The translations under genes were made by a program, and so were the position numbers. This document shows, piece after piece, positions 45,871 to 54,553 of a stretch of 64,000 nucleotides of DNA. The stretch is from an alpha proteobacterium SCGC AAA536-K22 (GTDB lineage Bacteria; Pseudomonadota; Alphaproteobacteria; Puniceispirillales; Marisalimonadaceae): positions 1 to 64,000 of the forward strand of contig ATWQ01000002.1 in assembly GCA_000421325.1 (NCBI GenBank). The letters are read 5' to 3'. The stretch's first letter is position 1; every line of letters starts with the position of its first letter. The notes below the pieces were generated by a model. It did not search any database and had not been told where the DNA came from. It saw nothing but the letters and a program-made list of their open reading frames with translations.

Positions 45871-45966
45871 ATGGCTAAGGAAAAAATTGAACATAAATTT
45901 GCAGTGATCTTTGCGATTGATGTTGTTGGATATACTACAATCCGTTTTAAGTATTATATAAAATGA
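45871..45966 (+). pseudogene. N-terminal remnant of a class III adenylate/guanylate cyclase
   Basis: A 31-codon frame from ATG 45871 to TGA 45964-45966. It opens like class III cyclases: a charged start, then FAVIFAIDVVGYTTI, which matches the usual LAAILAADVVGYSRL metal-binding opening. The rest of the catalytic domain is absent, and the next gene starts inside its last codons. It is a truncated relic. Confidence 0.55.
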
Positions 45967-46517
45967 AAGTTTTTCAAAAATTAGATGATTTTTTGGACTT
46001 TGCCTGGGTACAGATTTCTCGGGGAAAAGTTGACAAAAAATCGCCCGCAAGGCACCCTACTTTTGTGACATCAAGTGTCGATGGTTTACCAAATGCTCGT
46101 ACTTTAGTGATGAGACGAAGCGATAGGAAAAATAATCAGATAGAGTTCCACACGGACACCGCTTCTTCAAAAATGTTGGCCCTCGAGAAGAACCCTCGTG
46201 CTGGAATTCACATTTGGCTTCCAAAAGTCCAACTACAAATTCAGATGGATGTTTTTGTTGAAGTTAAGGTTGGCGACATTACTATTCCATACTGGAAAAA
46301 TGTTCCAACTAACTCTAGGGTTTCTTATGGCACTATTCCCAGCCCTGGTAACGTTCTTGAAAACCCCTTTGCCTATGATCATGCACCAGATCAGAAACGT
46401 TTCGCCGTTTTGGTATGTGATATACAATCAATTCAGCTATTGCTTTTAGGAGTTAAACATATTCGTGCTTATTACAAAAAGACGACTAATTGGCAAGGAG
46501 AATGGCTCTCTCCTTAA
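45963..46517 (+). CDS. PPOX-class FMN-dependent protein (pyridoxamine phosphate oxidase-like)
   Basis: 184 aa split-barrel flavoprotein. It has RHPTFVTSSVDGLPNARTLV near residue 35, VMRRSDRKNNQIEFHTDTAS with the phosphate-binding residues, and a C-terminal KKTTNWQGEWLSP, which is the Alr4036/PdxH-like ending. It differs from true PdxH in length, so the exact role is open. It begins in the last codons of the cyclase remnant and is followed by a broken hydrolase copy on the other strand. Confidence 0.8.
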   Translation: MKVFQKLDDFLDFAWVQISRGKVDKKSPARHPTFVTSSVDGLPNARTLVMRRSDRKNNQIEFHTDTASSKMLALEKNPRAGIHIWLPKVQLQIQMDVFVEVKVGDITIPYWKNVPTNSRVSYGTIPSPGNVLENPFAYDHAPDQKRFAVLVCDIQSIQLLLLGVKHIRAYYKKTTNWQGEWLSP

Positions 46518-46561
46518 ATTGTAACCTTAATAATTACAATACTATAGATTAATTATAAAAT

Positions 46562-46779
46562 TATCTAATTCATTCAATTAATTATATTTTTTTAAAAAAT
46601 TTATGTTCTCATCTAACACTTTGTAAAAACACTCTGATCCAGGATAAAGTAAACCAAAGTGTCCACCATCAATCTTAACAAAATATTTTGGAGCATTGAT
46701 TAATTTATAACATTTTCCCATAACTATTGGATTTGCCCTCCAAACTTCATCATCGAACGTATGTATTACTAAAGTTGGA
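46562..46779 (-). pseudogene. Truncated copy of the alpha/beta hydrolase C-terminus (direct repeat, left copy)
   Basis: These 218 bases repeat 50382-50599 without gaps, with about 13 differences by eye. The coding part (46578-46779) keeps its frame and stop and carries the catalytic His region of the alpha/beta hydrolase at 50398 (GGHFGLLYPGSE). Nothing of the N-terminal three-quarters is present, so it cannot fold. The 340-base gap 46518-46857 holds nothing else. Confidence 0.88.
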
Positions 46780-46857
46780 ATGAAATGTCTTCTTTTACAA
46801 ACTTTAATTAACTTTTAACTGGTATATATTTAACATATTAAATAGTATTTATTTATC

Positions 46858-48795
46858 ATGAATGTGGAATGGAAAAAATATGATGTTTTAGTAATTGGAT
46901 CCGGAGGTGCTGGTTCACATGCAGCACATGCCGCGTCTAATAAAGGTGCATCTGTATTAGTTGTTTCAAAAGATCCGTTAGGAGTATCAGATACAAAAAT
47001 TTCTGAAGGTTTGGCCACTGTAAGAGAGTCAGGCTCCAATGATGATAGTGTTGAAACCTTATCGGAAAACATAAAGATGGCAGGTGCCGATCTATCAATT
47101 GAAAGTTTAACTAATGCATTTTCTCAAGATAGTAAGCTAGCTTATGATAAATATAGAGAAAATGGTCTTAGACCTACAATTTCTTTAAAATCACAAACTC
47201 CAAAACCCCTCCCTTTACCTCTAGGAGGCCATACAAGAAGGAGAACAGTTGGGCATAATAATAGTGGAATTGCTTTTGCCCATGCTAATTGGAATGCAAT
47301 TGTAAGCAAAGGTGAAATAGACTACAAAGAAGATTGTTGGATAATTGATATTATAGTTGATAAAAAAACTGTTATTGGTGCAGTTGCTTATGATGCTCAA
47401 AAAGGAATAATTCTAGCTATTCAATGTCCGTCTGTAATTATTGCTGCAGGTGGGTTATCAACATTATATTTTCCTAAAACAGATACTTTAAGAGGAAATA
47501 CAGGTGATAGTTATGCCCTTGCTGTAAGAGCTGGTGCAGATATGGTTGATATGGAACAAATTCAATTTTTACCTTTTTGCCTAACTTCTCCACCATCATA
47601 TGAGGGATTATTGGCGGGTGAACCAGTAACAGCAAGTTTTCTAGGTGTGTTAAGAGATAAAAACAAAAACATAATTCTAGATAGTGTTTTTTTAAGAACT
47701 CGAGCTCAATGTTCTGAAGCAATCATGAAATCTGTAGAAAAAGGTAATGGAACAATTAATGGTGGTGCTTTCTTAGATATGAGCGCTAATAAAAGAGCTC
47801 CAAAATCTGGACCTTATTTTATGGAATATCTTAAAACGAGTCTTCCTTCGGCATACAATAATGTAAGACAAGCCCTAAGTAAACCTGCCTCTCAATGTGA
47901 TGAACTTTGGGAAGTTAGGCCAGGAGCGCATTATATGATGGGAGGTTTAAGAGTTAATGAATTTGGTGCATCTGTAGCAGGAGAGCTTTATGGAAAAGTT
48001 GACTTAGGAGTTTCAGGGCTTTTTGCGGCTGGTCAATCAATGGGAGGTTTATTTGGAGCAAATAGATTAGGTTCAACTTCACTTACTGAAGGAGCCGTGT
48101 TTGGATTAAGATCTGGGGAAGCTGCAGCTAAAAATTCAATTTACAATCCATTAAAACTTCAAAGTAATGACAAGTTTTTAAAAAAAATTTCTGAAATAGA
48201 TAATATTTTGGTAACAAAGGGTAAATATTCGTCATCTTCTATTAAAAAAGACATCCAAAAAGCATGTTGGAAAAATTTAGGCCCAATAAGAGATAAAAAA
48301 AGATTAAATAAAATAAGAAAACTTATAGAACTTTGGAAAAAGAAAATTAAAAATATACAAATTGAAGATACTTTAATTTGGAACCAGTCATTTATAGAAT
48401 ATATAGAAGTGAAGAATATGATTGATACAGCAGAAATAATGCTTTTTGCAGCAGAAGAAAGAAATGGAAGCATTGGAGGACATGTTAGAATTGATTGTAA
48501 AAATATTTCAATGTTTTCAAAACCCTACTCTACGGTAGTCAATATTAACAATGACAAATCTTTTAATGTAAAAAGAGTATATAGAAACCGAACACCATTA
48601 AAAAGAATGCTTTTTTATAAAGTAGAGGAAATAAAAAGATTATTAGAAGCTAAAACTATTCGTTTTTTACCTTTGTCAATTAAAGATAAAATTCTTGAAA
48701 AAAAGTATAAAAATATTATGGAAAACAATGATGAAATGTCTTCTATTTATCCTGGAAGTCCAGAAGCAGCAATAGGAGAGAAAACAACCTTATGA
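46858..48795 (+). CDS. FAD-binding fumarate reductase/succinate dehydrogenase-like flavoprotein subunit
   Basis: 645 aa flavoprotein of the FrdA/SdhA/AprA superfamily. The FAD motif is VIGSGGAGSHAA near residue 12. HTRRRTVGHNN, GAHYMMGGLRV and LFGANRLGSTSLTE carry the His and Arg residues of the substrate site. Its last four bases overlap the Fe-S subunit gene. No membrane-anchor genes follow, so this looks like a soluble two-subunit enzyme such as thiol-type fumarate reductase. The substrate is unknown. It lies between two direct repeats. Confidence 0.88.
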   Translation: MNVEWKKYDVLVIGSGGAGSHAAHAASNKGASVLVVSKDPLGVSDTKISEGLATVRESGSNDDSVETLSENIKMAGADLSIESLTNAFSQDSKLAYDKYRENGLRPTISLKSQTPKPLPLPLGGHTRRRTVGHNNSGIAFAHANWNAIVSKGEIDYKEDCWIIDIIVDKKTVIGAVAYDAQKGIILAIQCPSVIIAAGGLSTLYFPKTDTLRGNTGDSYALAVRAGADMVDMEQIQFLPFCLTSPPSYEGLLAGEPVTASFLGVLRDKNKNIILDSVFLRTRAQCSEAIMKSVEKGNGTINGGAFLDMSANKRAPKSGPYFMEYLKTSLPSAYNNVRQALSKPASQCDELWEVRPGAHYMMGGLRVNEFGASVAGELYGKVDLGVSGLFAAGQSMGGLFGANRLGSTSLTEGAVFGLRSGEAAAKNSIYNPLKLQSNDKFLKKISEIDNILVTKGKYSSSSIKKDIQKACWKNLGPIRDKKRLNKIRKLIELWKKKIKNIQIEDTLIWNQSFIEYIEVKNMIDTAEIMLFAAEERNGSIGGHVRIDCKNISMFSKPYSTVVNINNDKSFNVKRVYRNRTPLKRMLFYKVEEIKRLLEAKTIRFLPLSIKDKILEKKYKNIMENNDEMSSIYPGSPEAAIGEKTTL

Positions 48796-49508
48796 AACAA
48801 AATTCAAAAGATATTTTAGATGTTAAAATAGTTACACATAAAGATGGTAAAGATAAGGTTGTAGAATTCCAATATAGAAAATCTTCTATTAATGAAAAAA
48901 CAATGGCATTGGATGTTCTTTTACAGGCTCAAGATACAATTCTTCCAAATCTTGCATTCCGTTATGGATGCAGAGCAAGGAATTGTGGTGTTTGTACTAT
49001 AGACATAAATAATTTGCCTAGGATTGCTTGTAGATCCGTTGTAAGGAATGGTGATGTTTTGAAGGCTATGAATACTTTGCCAGTGTTATCTGATTTAGTG
49101 GTAAAGAGAGATAATATATCAAGACAATTGAGAGGTAAATTAAAGACAAATACTACAAAAAATGATCTCAATGTTGAAGCGCCTAAAGAATATCACGAAT
49201 TAACTGCGTGTATAGAATGTTACGCATGTTTAGAAAAATGTCCCATGCATGAAAAAAATAGTCATGATTTGAAACCTAATTATGAAAAAGAATATAAGTG
49301 GGGAAACCCTTTTACACTTTTAAAATTACAAACTGTTATACTTGATCCATTAACATCTAAAGATGACGTTAAGTATTCAATTAATAGCGCAATTGACTTT
49401 GGTTTAGAGGAATGTTTGGATTGTCCTGGATGTAAGTGTGGAGTTGGGATAGACTTAAAAGGAAAGGTTATTAAGCCACTTGTTGAAAAATCAGGTTTGT
49501 TGAGATAA
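48792..49508 (+). CDS. Fumarate reductase-like iron-sulfur subunit
   Basis: 238 aa SdhB/FrdB-type protein. The [2Fe-2S] domain has YGCRARNCGVC and a later Cys in IACRS. The second domain has CIECYACLEKCPM, and further Cys residues occur in CLDCPGCKCGVG near the C-terminus. The last motif differs from the classical CxxCxxxC triplet, so cluster composition may differ. It overlaps the flavoprotein gene, and electrons would flow from FAD through these clusters to an acceptor not encoded here. Confidence 0.87.
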   Translation: MKQNSKDILDVKIVTHKDGKDKVVEFQYRKSSINEKTMALDVLLQAQDTILPNLAFRYGCRARNCGVCTIDINNLPRIACRSVVRNGDVLKAMNTLPVLSDLVVKRDNISRQLRGKLKTNTTKNDLNVEAPKEYHELTACIECYACLEKCPMHEKNSHDLKPNYEKEYKWGNPFTLLKLQTVILDPLTSKDDVKYSINSAIDFGLEECLDCPGCKCGVGIDLKGKVIKPLVEKSGLLR

Positions 49509-50231
49509 TTATTTTTTCAAAATATCTTTCAATTCATCAAAATTTTCAACTATAATATCATGATTGGAATTTGGGTTAGGATCAGGGGGGCCCTCTTCCC
49601 CCCATTCATCTACTCTTTTTACAAAAGCCGTTTGAAATCCAACTTTTTTAGCCGCATCAAGATCAAAATTATGACAAGCAACCATCATACATTCGCTTAC
49701 ATTAAGTTGAAGATATTTAGCTACTGATAAGTAGGCTTCAGGCAATATCTTATACTTACCTATTCCCTCGCAAGAAAAAATTGCATCCCATGAAATATTA
49801 TTATATTTGGCATTATCAATTATTATCTTATAACTAAGTATAGTAAAAGAAACAGTAATAAATTGTTTTTTAAATTCAATTAAATTACGTGGAAAGTCTT
49901 CCCAGCATTTAAAGGAATGTGGTGTGTTGTAAGATATGTTAAATATATCTTCTTCATTAAATTTTTCTAAATTATATTCTTTTACAATTTCTTTTAAAGA
50001 AAATTCATGTGCATCATCAAAGTTATATTCTGGTATTTTGTTTTCCCCAAGATTGAGCATTGCTTTTAAGCTTCTTCTTCTTAGTTCGTTAGCTAAAAAT
50101 GACCAGTCCTTGCTATAATTATATTTTTTACCCACTAAGGAAAACGCTTTTTTGAAACCTGTATGCCAATCTAACACAGTTCCGCCTGTATCAAAGGTTA
50201 ACGCCTTAATATTTTTAAACTTAGCGCACAT
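49509..50231 (-). CDS. Haloacid dehalogenase-like hydrolase (type II 2-haloacid dehalogenase family)
   Basis: HAD-superfamily protein of about 240 aa. The nucleophile is in LTFDTGGTVLDWH (near residue 13). The Lys motif is around GKYKILPEAYLSVAKYL and the final acid motif is in MVACHNFDLDAAKKVGFQTA. A TTG at 50243 is in frame, but GGAG follows it. ATG 50231 is the better start, six bases after that site. It is convergent with the Fe-S subunit gene. It may be a dehalogenase or a phosphatase. Confidence 0.85.
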   Translation of the reverse strand: MCAKFKNIKALTFDTGGTVLDWHTGFKKAFSLVGKKYNYSKDWSFLANELRRRSLKAMLNLGENKIPEYNFDDAHEFSLKEIVKEYNLEKFNEEDIFNISYNTPHSFKCWEDFPRNLIEFKKQFITVSFTILSYKIIIDNAKYNNISWDAIFSCEGIGKYKILPEAYLSVAKYLQLNVSECMMVACHNFDLDAAKKVGFQTAFVKRVDEWGEEGPPDPNPNSNHDIIVENFDELKDILKK

Positions 50232-50250
50232 TAAATTCTCCAACTTTTGG

Positions 50251-50378
50251 TCATTTTCCCTTTATCTTTGAAGTCATTAATTTAAAAGGTTTTTCTACTA
50301 AGTATAATCGTTGTATCCTAAGCGAGCAATAATTTTCATTTTAAGAATATCAACTATTCCATCTGCGGTAATAAATTC
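50251..50378 (-). pseudogene. C-terminal remnant of a flavin-reductase-like protein
   Basis: Minus-strand codons give EFITADGIVDILKMKIIARL and GYNDYT before TAG at 50298-50300. A shift to the next frame continues with LVEKPFKLMTSK and ends near 50251. This resembles the last part of flavin reductase-domain proteins (RLGYxDYT then VEDVF). The rest is missing. It sits between the HAD gene and the alpha/beta hydrolase. Confidence 0.45.
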
Positions 50379-50381
50379 AAC

Positions 50382-50599
50382 TATCTAATTCATTCAATTA
50401 ATTATATTTTTTTAGAAAATCTATGTTCTCTTCTACTACTTTGTAAAAGCACTCTGATCCAGGATAAAGTAAACCAAAGTGTCCACCATCAATCTTAACA
50501 AAATATTTTGGAGCATTGATTAATTTATAACATTTTCCCATAACTTCTGGATTTGCTCTCCAAACTTCATCATCCATTGCATGTATTACTAAAGTTGGA
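50382..50599. repeat. Right copy of a 218-base direct repeat
   Basis: Matches 46562-46779 in the same orientation with roughly 94 percent identity by eye. It covers the last part of the intact alpha/beta hydrolase gene and 16 bases beyond its stop. The repeats are 3820 bases apart and flank the flavoprotein, Fe-S and HAD genes. Confidence 0.88.
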
Positions 50600-51321
50600 C
50601 ATTTAATAAATTTTACAAGATAAGATGGAAAAGGTTTTATAGGTGTTTTTAAAGTGACAACTGTTATCCAGTTTTTCCAATTTGAATTAGGCATCCCTCC
50701 AAATTCTATAAACCATTTATAAGCTTGAGGAAAATTTAAAAATGATGGTTGTACTTCTGGAAATGGTGACACCATAGGTAACGGTCCAATGACATCCCTT
50801 TCAAACTCACTTAGATTTGAATTATAATAAATATTTTTTAATTTTTTTAAATATTCATCTCCTTGATCGTATTCAAAAAACTGATCGCCAATTGCTGTTG
50901 TTTGAATAATTAAAGAAGAAACTCTTCTGTCAACAACAGATACTAGCATCGCAACCCAACTAGAAAAACTATCTCCCCAAACATTTATTTTATTACTATC
51001 TATATTTGAATTTTTTTCTACAAAAGATATAGCGTCTCTATATCCTCTTGCTTGTCTCCAGAGTTCAATTTCCACTCTGGGATTTCCATCACTTGAACCT
51101 ATGCTGGGATGATCATAAACTAAAACAGCAAAACCTGATTTGCTTATTTCGAAAGCATAATCAATAATAGCCATATTATATGTAGCAGAAGAACCATGGG
51201 TCATAATTAATACTGGCAAATTTACATTTTCTTCTGGAGTAATTAACCTTCCCCTTAAAGTTATTCCATCTGACTTGAATTCTATATTTTCAATATTTAA
51301 ATTTGATTTGTCGTTATTCAT
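50398..51321 (-). CDS. Alpha/beta hydrolase
   Basis: About 307 aa hydrolase. It has an oxyanion HGSSATY segment, YDHPSIGSSDG, the nucleophile elbow NVWGDSFSSWVA, the acid in HAMDDEVWRANP and the His in DGGHFGLLYPG. The frame extends to 51447, but that part crosses a palindromic repeat and looks non-coding. ATG 51321 (MNNDKSNL) is the first plausible start, though its ribosome site is weak. The substrate is unknown. The C-terminal quarter is duplicated at 46.6 kb. Confidence 0.82.
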   Translation of the reverse strand: MNNDKSNLNIENIEFKSDGITLRGRLITPEENVNLPVLIMTHGSSATYNMAIIDYAFEISKSGFAVLVYDHPSIGSSDGNPRVEIELWRQARGYRDAISFVEKNSNIDSNKINVWGDSFSSWVAMLVSVVDRRVSSLIIQTTAIGDQFFEYDQGDEYLKKLKNIYYNSNLSEFERDVIGPLPMVSPFPEVQPSFLNFPQAYKWFIEFGGMPNSNWKNWITVVTLKTPIKPFPSYLVKFIKCPTLVIHAMDDEVWRANPEVMGKCYKLINAPKYFVKIDGGHFGLLYPGSECFYKVVEENIDFLKKYN

Positions 51322-51643
51322 TGAGTTTACACATCTTTGAGAATTAAAATTACCTGTTCCTAAGTTATTAACATTCAAAAACTTGATATTAAATAGAATT
51401 AAATGTAGTTCAAACAAAATTACAAGCAACCAACTCCACCAACCCATCCTTGAAACCTAGTCCACGCTCCATGGACTTCGGTCAATGGGAAGATTATACA
51501 CTGACTATTAACTTTTCTTACTTAGACAAGGTTAAATAAAAAATTGTTTACAAAAAAGGTATAACTTTCAAATGTCAACTTTCTAGACAGGATTTAAATT
51601 TTTAATTATTATTTTACAAAAAAAATATAAAAGTGATTTTAAA
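51322..51643. other. AT-rich intergenic stretch with a palindromic repeat
   Basis: Between the alpha/beta hydrolase and the divergent dioxygenase gene. The only structure I see is the 40-base palindrome at 51450-51489. The rest is AT-rich and would hold both promoters. Confidence 0.5.
51450..51489. repeat. 40-base palindromic element, copy 1
   Basis: Outer arms TTGAAACC/GGTCAA and inner arms GTCCA/TGGAC fold into a two-stage hairpin. The same 40-base layout recurs at 58679-58718 and, decayed, at 58200-58238. No open reading frame is involved. Confidence 0.7.
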
Positions 51644-52519
51644 ATGAAAATATCTAAATTGCATGAAAATATTGGCGTTTCTGTCGAAGAAATTGATTTA
51701 AAAAATATTAATCACAAAGATCTTGAAAGAATTAAAATTCTATGGATGGAGAATTTAATAATACTTTTTCCCAATCAAAACATATCTGACGAAGACCACA
51801 TTATTTTTGGAAAAAAATTTGGTGAGCTTGAAATCCACCCTTCTTTATCACACAGATCTTCAAAAAACTCACAAATTTATAGAGTATCAAATGTTGACGA
51901 AGAAGGTAAAATTATCCCAGATAAACAAACATCCTGGCAATATTTAAAACAATCATGGTTATGGCATACTGACAGCTCTTTTCGAAAAATTCCAAGTAAC
52001 GGATCTATTTTACATGGTATCAATACTACCAAAAAAGGTGGAAACACTCTTTTTGCTAATATGTATAAGGCCTATAATGACCTTGATAGTTCATTAAAAG
52101 AAGAAATCAAAAAATTAAAAGTTGTTCATGACCATGATTATATTATTAATCTTTCTAAGGAATTAAGTAAAAAAAGGGATAAAGGAAATTATGATGAATT
52201 ATTTCCGGTTGTTCATCCGTTAGTCAGGAGGCATCCTGTAACTAATAAGCCAAGTCTTTTTTTATCTCCACACACCATGGTAAAAATAGAGAATTATGAT
52301 GAAGTAAAAGGTAGAAAGTTATTAGACAAATTAATTAAACATTCTATCCAAACAAAATATGTCTATAAACATGTTTGGTCTGATCATGATATTTTGATGT
52401 GGGATAATAGGTGTACAATGCATTCTGTAGAGCCATTTAATAATAATACTGTTAAAAGAATAATGCACAGAGTTACATTAGTAGGCGATCATGAACCTAA
52501 AATGGCTTCATTAAATTAA
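51644..52519 (+). CDS. TauD/TfdA-family Fe(II)/2-oxoglutarate-dependent dioxygenase
   Basis: 291 aa non-heme iron oxygenase. The 2-His-1-Asp facial triad begins with HTD in LWHTDSSF (near residue 109) and ends with the His in CTMHSVEPF. The conserved Arg binding 2-oxoglutarate is in RIMHRVTLVGD. The core LFPNQNISDEDHIIFGKKFG is typical of the family. Substrates in the family include taurine, sulfonates and herbicide acids. No other sulfur genes are nearby, so the substrate is open. Confidence 0.9.
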   Translation: MKISKLHENIGVSVEEIDLKNINHKDLERIKILWMENLIILFPNQNISDEDHIIFGKKFGELEIHPSLSHRSSKNSQIYRVSNVDEEGKIIPDKQTSWQYLKQSWLWHTDSSFRKIPSNGSILHGINTTKKGGNTLFANMYKAYNDLDSSLKEEIKKLKVVHDHDYIINLSKELSKKRDKGNYDELFPVVHPLVRRHPVTNKPSLFLSPHTMVKIENYDEVKGRKLLDKLIKHSIQTKYVYKHVWSDHDILMWDNRCTMHSVEPFNNNTVKRIMHRVTLVGDHEPKMASLN

Positions 52520-52576
52520 ATGTCTTCTAATCTATTAAATATTCTATTTTACAATCCAACCATTCAATTTATTGTT

Positions 52577-53743
52577 CTAAAAAAACATATTTATCGTCAA
52601 GGTGAGTGCATCATCATCAGATAATTGTCCAAATGCAGATGTGGCTGTGCGTGCATTATAAAACTGGCTGGTCAATTTTACACTGGTGACATCATTGATC
52701 CGTCGAGACGCTTCAAAAGAAACAAATGACTGATCCGTTTTACGATCCACTGATACCAAAAATAGGATATTGCTGTCTGCAATGTCATTAAATACCAGCC
52801 TTATACCAGCAACACCAAATTGATTGGCTGCGGCCTGTGGACGATCGTCATGTTGAATTTCACCAATCAAGCCAATATCCCATATTTTTTCAAATGGTCC
52901 GTAATAAGTATATTCAATACCCACAACAGCCGCTGCAAAATCATGCACGCCAATTAAGCTGCTTTGGGTGCCATGAAGGCTTTCCCATTTGAGCAATGTC
53001 ACATTACCCGTATATTGGGCTTCAAATCCAATTGATTTTTGTAAAGCGTAATAGGGGTTTAATGCGCTGCCATCACTGCTGATAGACAAAATGGGATCAC
53101 GGGCGGTACCGTAAAAAACACTACCTGCTAGATCCCAATCTCCGGCAAAGCTGGATAAGCGTGCCGCAAAATCATCTGCATCCTTGTCATCTTTACGCGC
53201 ATATTGTGCAGAAATGACTGGAACTCCACTACTAGGATGTGCGTCACTATCGTTAAAAGTTTTTTCTCGAAAACCAGAAATATACCAAAGTTGCAGGTCA
53301 CCAATATCTAAATAGCGCTCAGCAGATATAGATGGTGCCCCAAGTTTACCTGATTTCGTATCATTTGCTGCGGCATCGGACTGGTTAATAACATCAACAA
53401 CATTTTTGCTTTCTGCTTTGCCCCAAAATTCCTGACGATTTCCAACAAAAACATCAAATCCAGCAAAGGGAGTACGAATATAAGCCTGTCGAGCTTCAGT
53501 GATCCGGCGACCACTATCTTTTTTATCCCCACGGAAAATGAATTCACCTACAATTCGACTTTCGTCAAAATCATGAAAGGCATCAATCTTCAATTCCGCC
53601 GATCGCCCTTCTGACGACGTACCATCAGCATGATCTGGGTAAAAATCCAGCCGTGATGATAACGTGCCATTAACTTCGCCACCAAAAGCCGTTTGTGCTA
53701 ACAAAAGGACAATGGCAAAGATACCAGCAAAAGATGTGATCAT
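52577..53743 (-). CDS. Outer-membrane beta-barrel protein of an RND-associated cassette
   Basis: 388 aa with an N-terminal signal peptide (residues 1-22, ending AFGGE) and alternating beta-strand pattern to the C-terminal Phe (LTLTINMFF), which is the outer-membrane insertion signal. It resembles barrels that accompany LolA-like proteins and MMPL-type RND pumps (DUF1302-like). The gene overlaps the LolA-like gene by four bases (ATGA). Composition is clearly richer in GC than the chromosome, as for the whole cassette. Confidence 0.75.
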   Translation of the reverse strand: MITSFAGIFAIVLLLAQTAFGGEVNGTLSSRLDFYPDHADGTSSEGRSAELKIDAFHDFDESRIVGEFIFRGDKKDSGRRITEARQAYIRTPFAGFDVFVGNRQEFWGKAESKNVVDVINQSDAAANDTKSGKLGAPSISAERYLDIGDLQLWYISGFREKTFNDSDAHPSSGVPVISAQYARKDDKDADDFAARLSSFAGDWDLAGSVFYGTARDPILSISSDGSALNPYYALQKSIGFEAQYTGNVTLLKWESLHGTQSSLIGVHDFAAAVVGIEYTYYGPFEKIWDIGLIGEIQHDDRPQAAANQFGVAGIRLVFNDIADSNILFLVSVDRKTDQSFVSFEASRRINDVTSVKLTSQFYNARTATSAFGQLSDDDALTLTINMFF

Positions 53744-54525
53744 CGAGTTCGTTTCAATGCAGATTTTTCAAAATCACGTTCGGTCATGCCGGTTTGTAAT
53801 TTCCAATCGGCAAACACAAGTTCCGTTTTCTTGCCTGTCTGGTGATTAATCATAACCAAACGATTAGACCGCCAGAACTTATCTAGATATTGATTATAAT
53901 CGTCATAGGTCAAGGTTTTCAAAAGTGCGTCTTTGCGGTCATAGAAATCAATTTTATGAACGCGGTATTCAGCCTTATCCATCCAAACAATCTGTCGCTT
54001 ATAACCACTTTTACGATCAACCGGATCATATTCAACAACAAAACAGTCAAGACCATTCAACTCTTCATCACGCAGATAATTATAGGTGTATTTTTCAACT
54101 TCCTGACTGGCGATATCTTCATACGAAAATTCACTACCCATAAAAGGACCTGCCTTATTTGACGAGGCGATACGTTTAACGCGTTTCAGAGCTGGTAAAT
54201 ATAGCCATTGGTCATCAGAGTCAGCCTTCTTTGTGTGCGAAAGGAAAGCTGTGCCACGTACATCACCCGGACTATCAAATATCACCAGAGACTTATCACC
54301 TTCGTTATCACCCTCAAACGTTCTATTACGGATCGCACGTTCAGTTGATTGACCATATTTGTCCATTAGGATCATTGTTATGTGTGCGGTTGAATCACCA
54401 AACCCCTTATCGCGGCTATCGGCTTCAATCGCAATCTCTAGTCCTTTTTCAGGCGAGGCAAATGCCCCTGTTGTCATAGCGGCAGAGGCGATAGCGACAA
54501 ACATGGTTGCAGTAGCAAGTTTCAT
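53740..54525 (-). CDS. Outer-membrane lipoprotein-sorting protein (LolA-like domain)
   Basis: About 261 aa with a signal peptide (residues 1-24, ending GAFA). The mature part shows SFEGDN-like turns, WLYLPALKRVKRI, FMGSEFSYEDI and GYKRQIVWMDK, which characterise the LolA-like family found beside RND transporters. The frame extends to 54561, but AAGGAG lies seven bases before ATG 54525. It overlaps the barrel gene and probably ferries a lipid or lipid-linked molecule from the pump to the outer membrane. Confidence 0.86.
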   Translation of the reverse strand: MKLATATMFVAIASAAMTTGAFASPEKGLEIAIEADSRDKGFGDSTAHITMILMDKYGQSTERAIRNRTFEGDNEGDKSLVIFDSPGDVRGTAFLSHTKKADSDDQWLYLPALKRVKRIASSNKAGPFMGSEFSYEDIASQEVEKYTYNYLRDEELNGLDCFVVEYDPVDRKSGYKRQIVWMDKAEYRVHKIDFYDRKDALLKTLTYDDYNQYLDKFWRSNRLVMINHQTGKKTELVFADWKLQTGMTERDFEKSALKRTR

Positions 54526-54553
54526 TTTGGTCTCCTTGGACAACATTATAAGC

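Noticed and set aside
51322-51447. N-terminal extension of the alpha/beta hydrolase with a hydrophobic stretch
   Set aside because: It nearly abuts the palindrome, has no ribosome site, and the family starts near the ATG at 51321.
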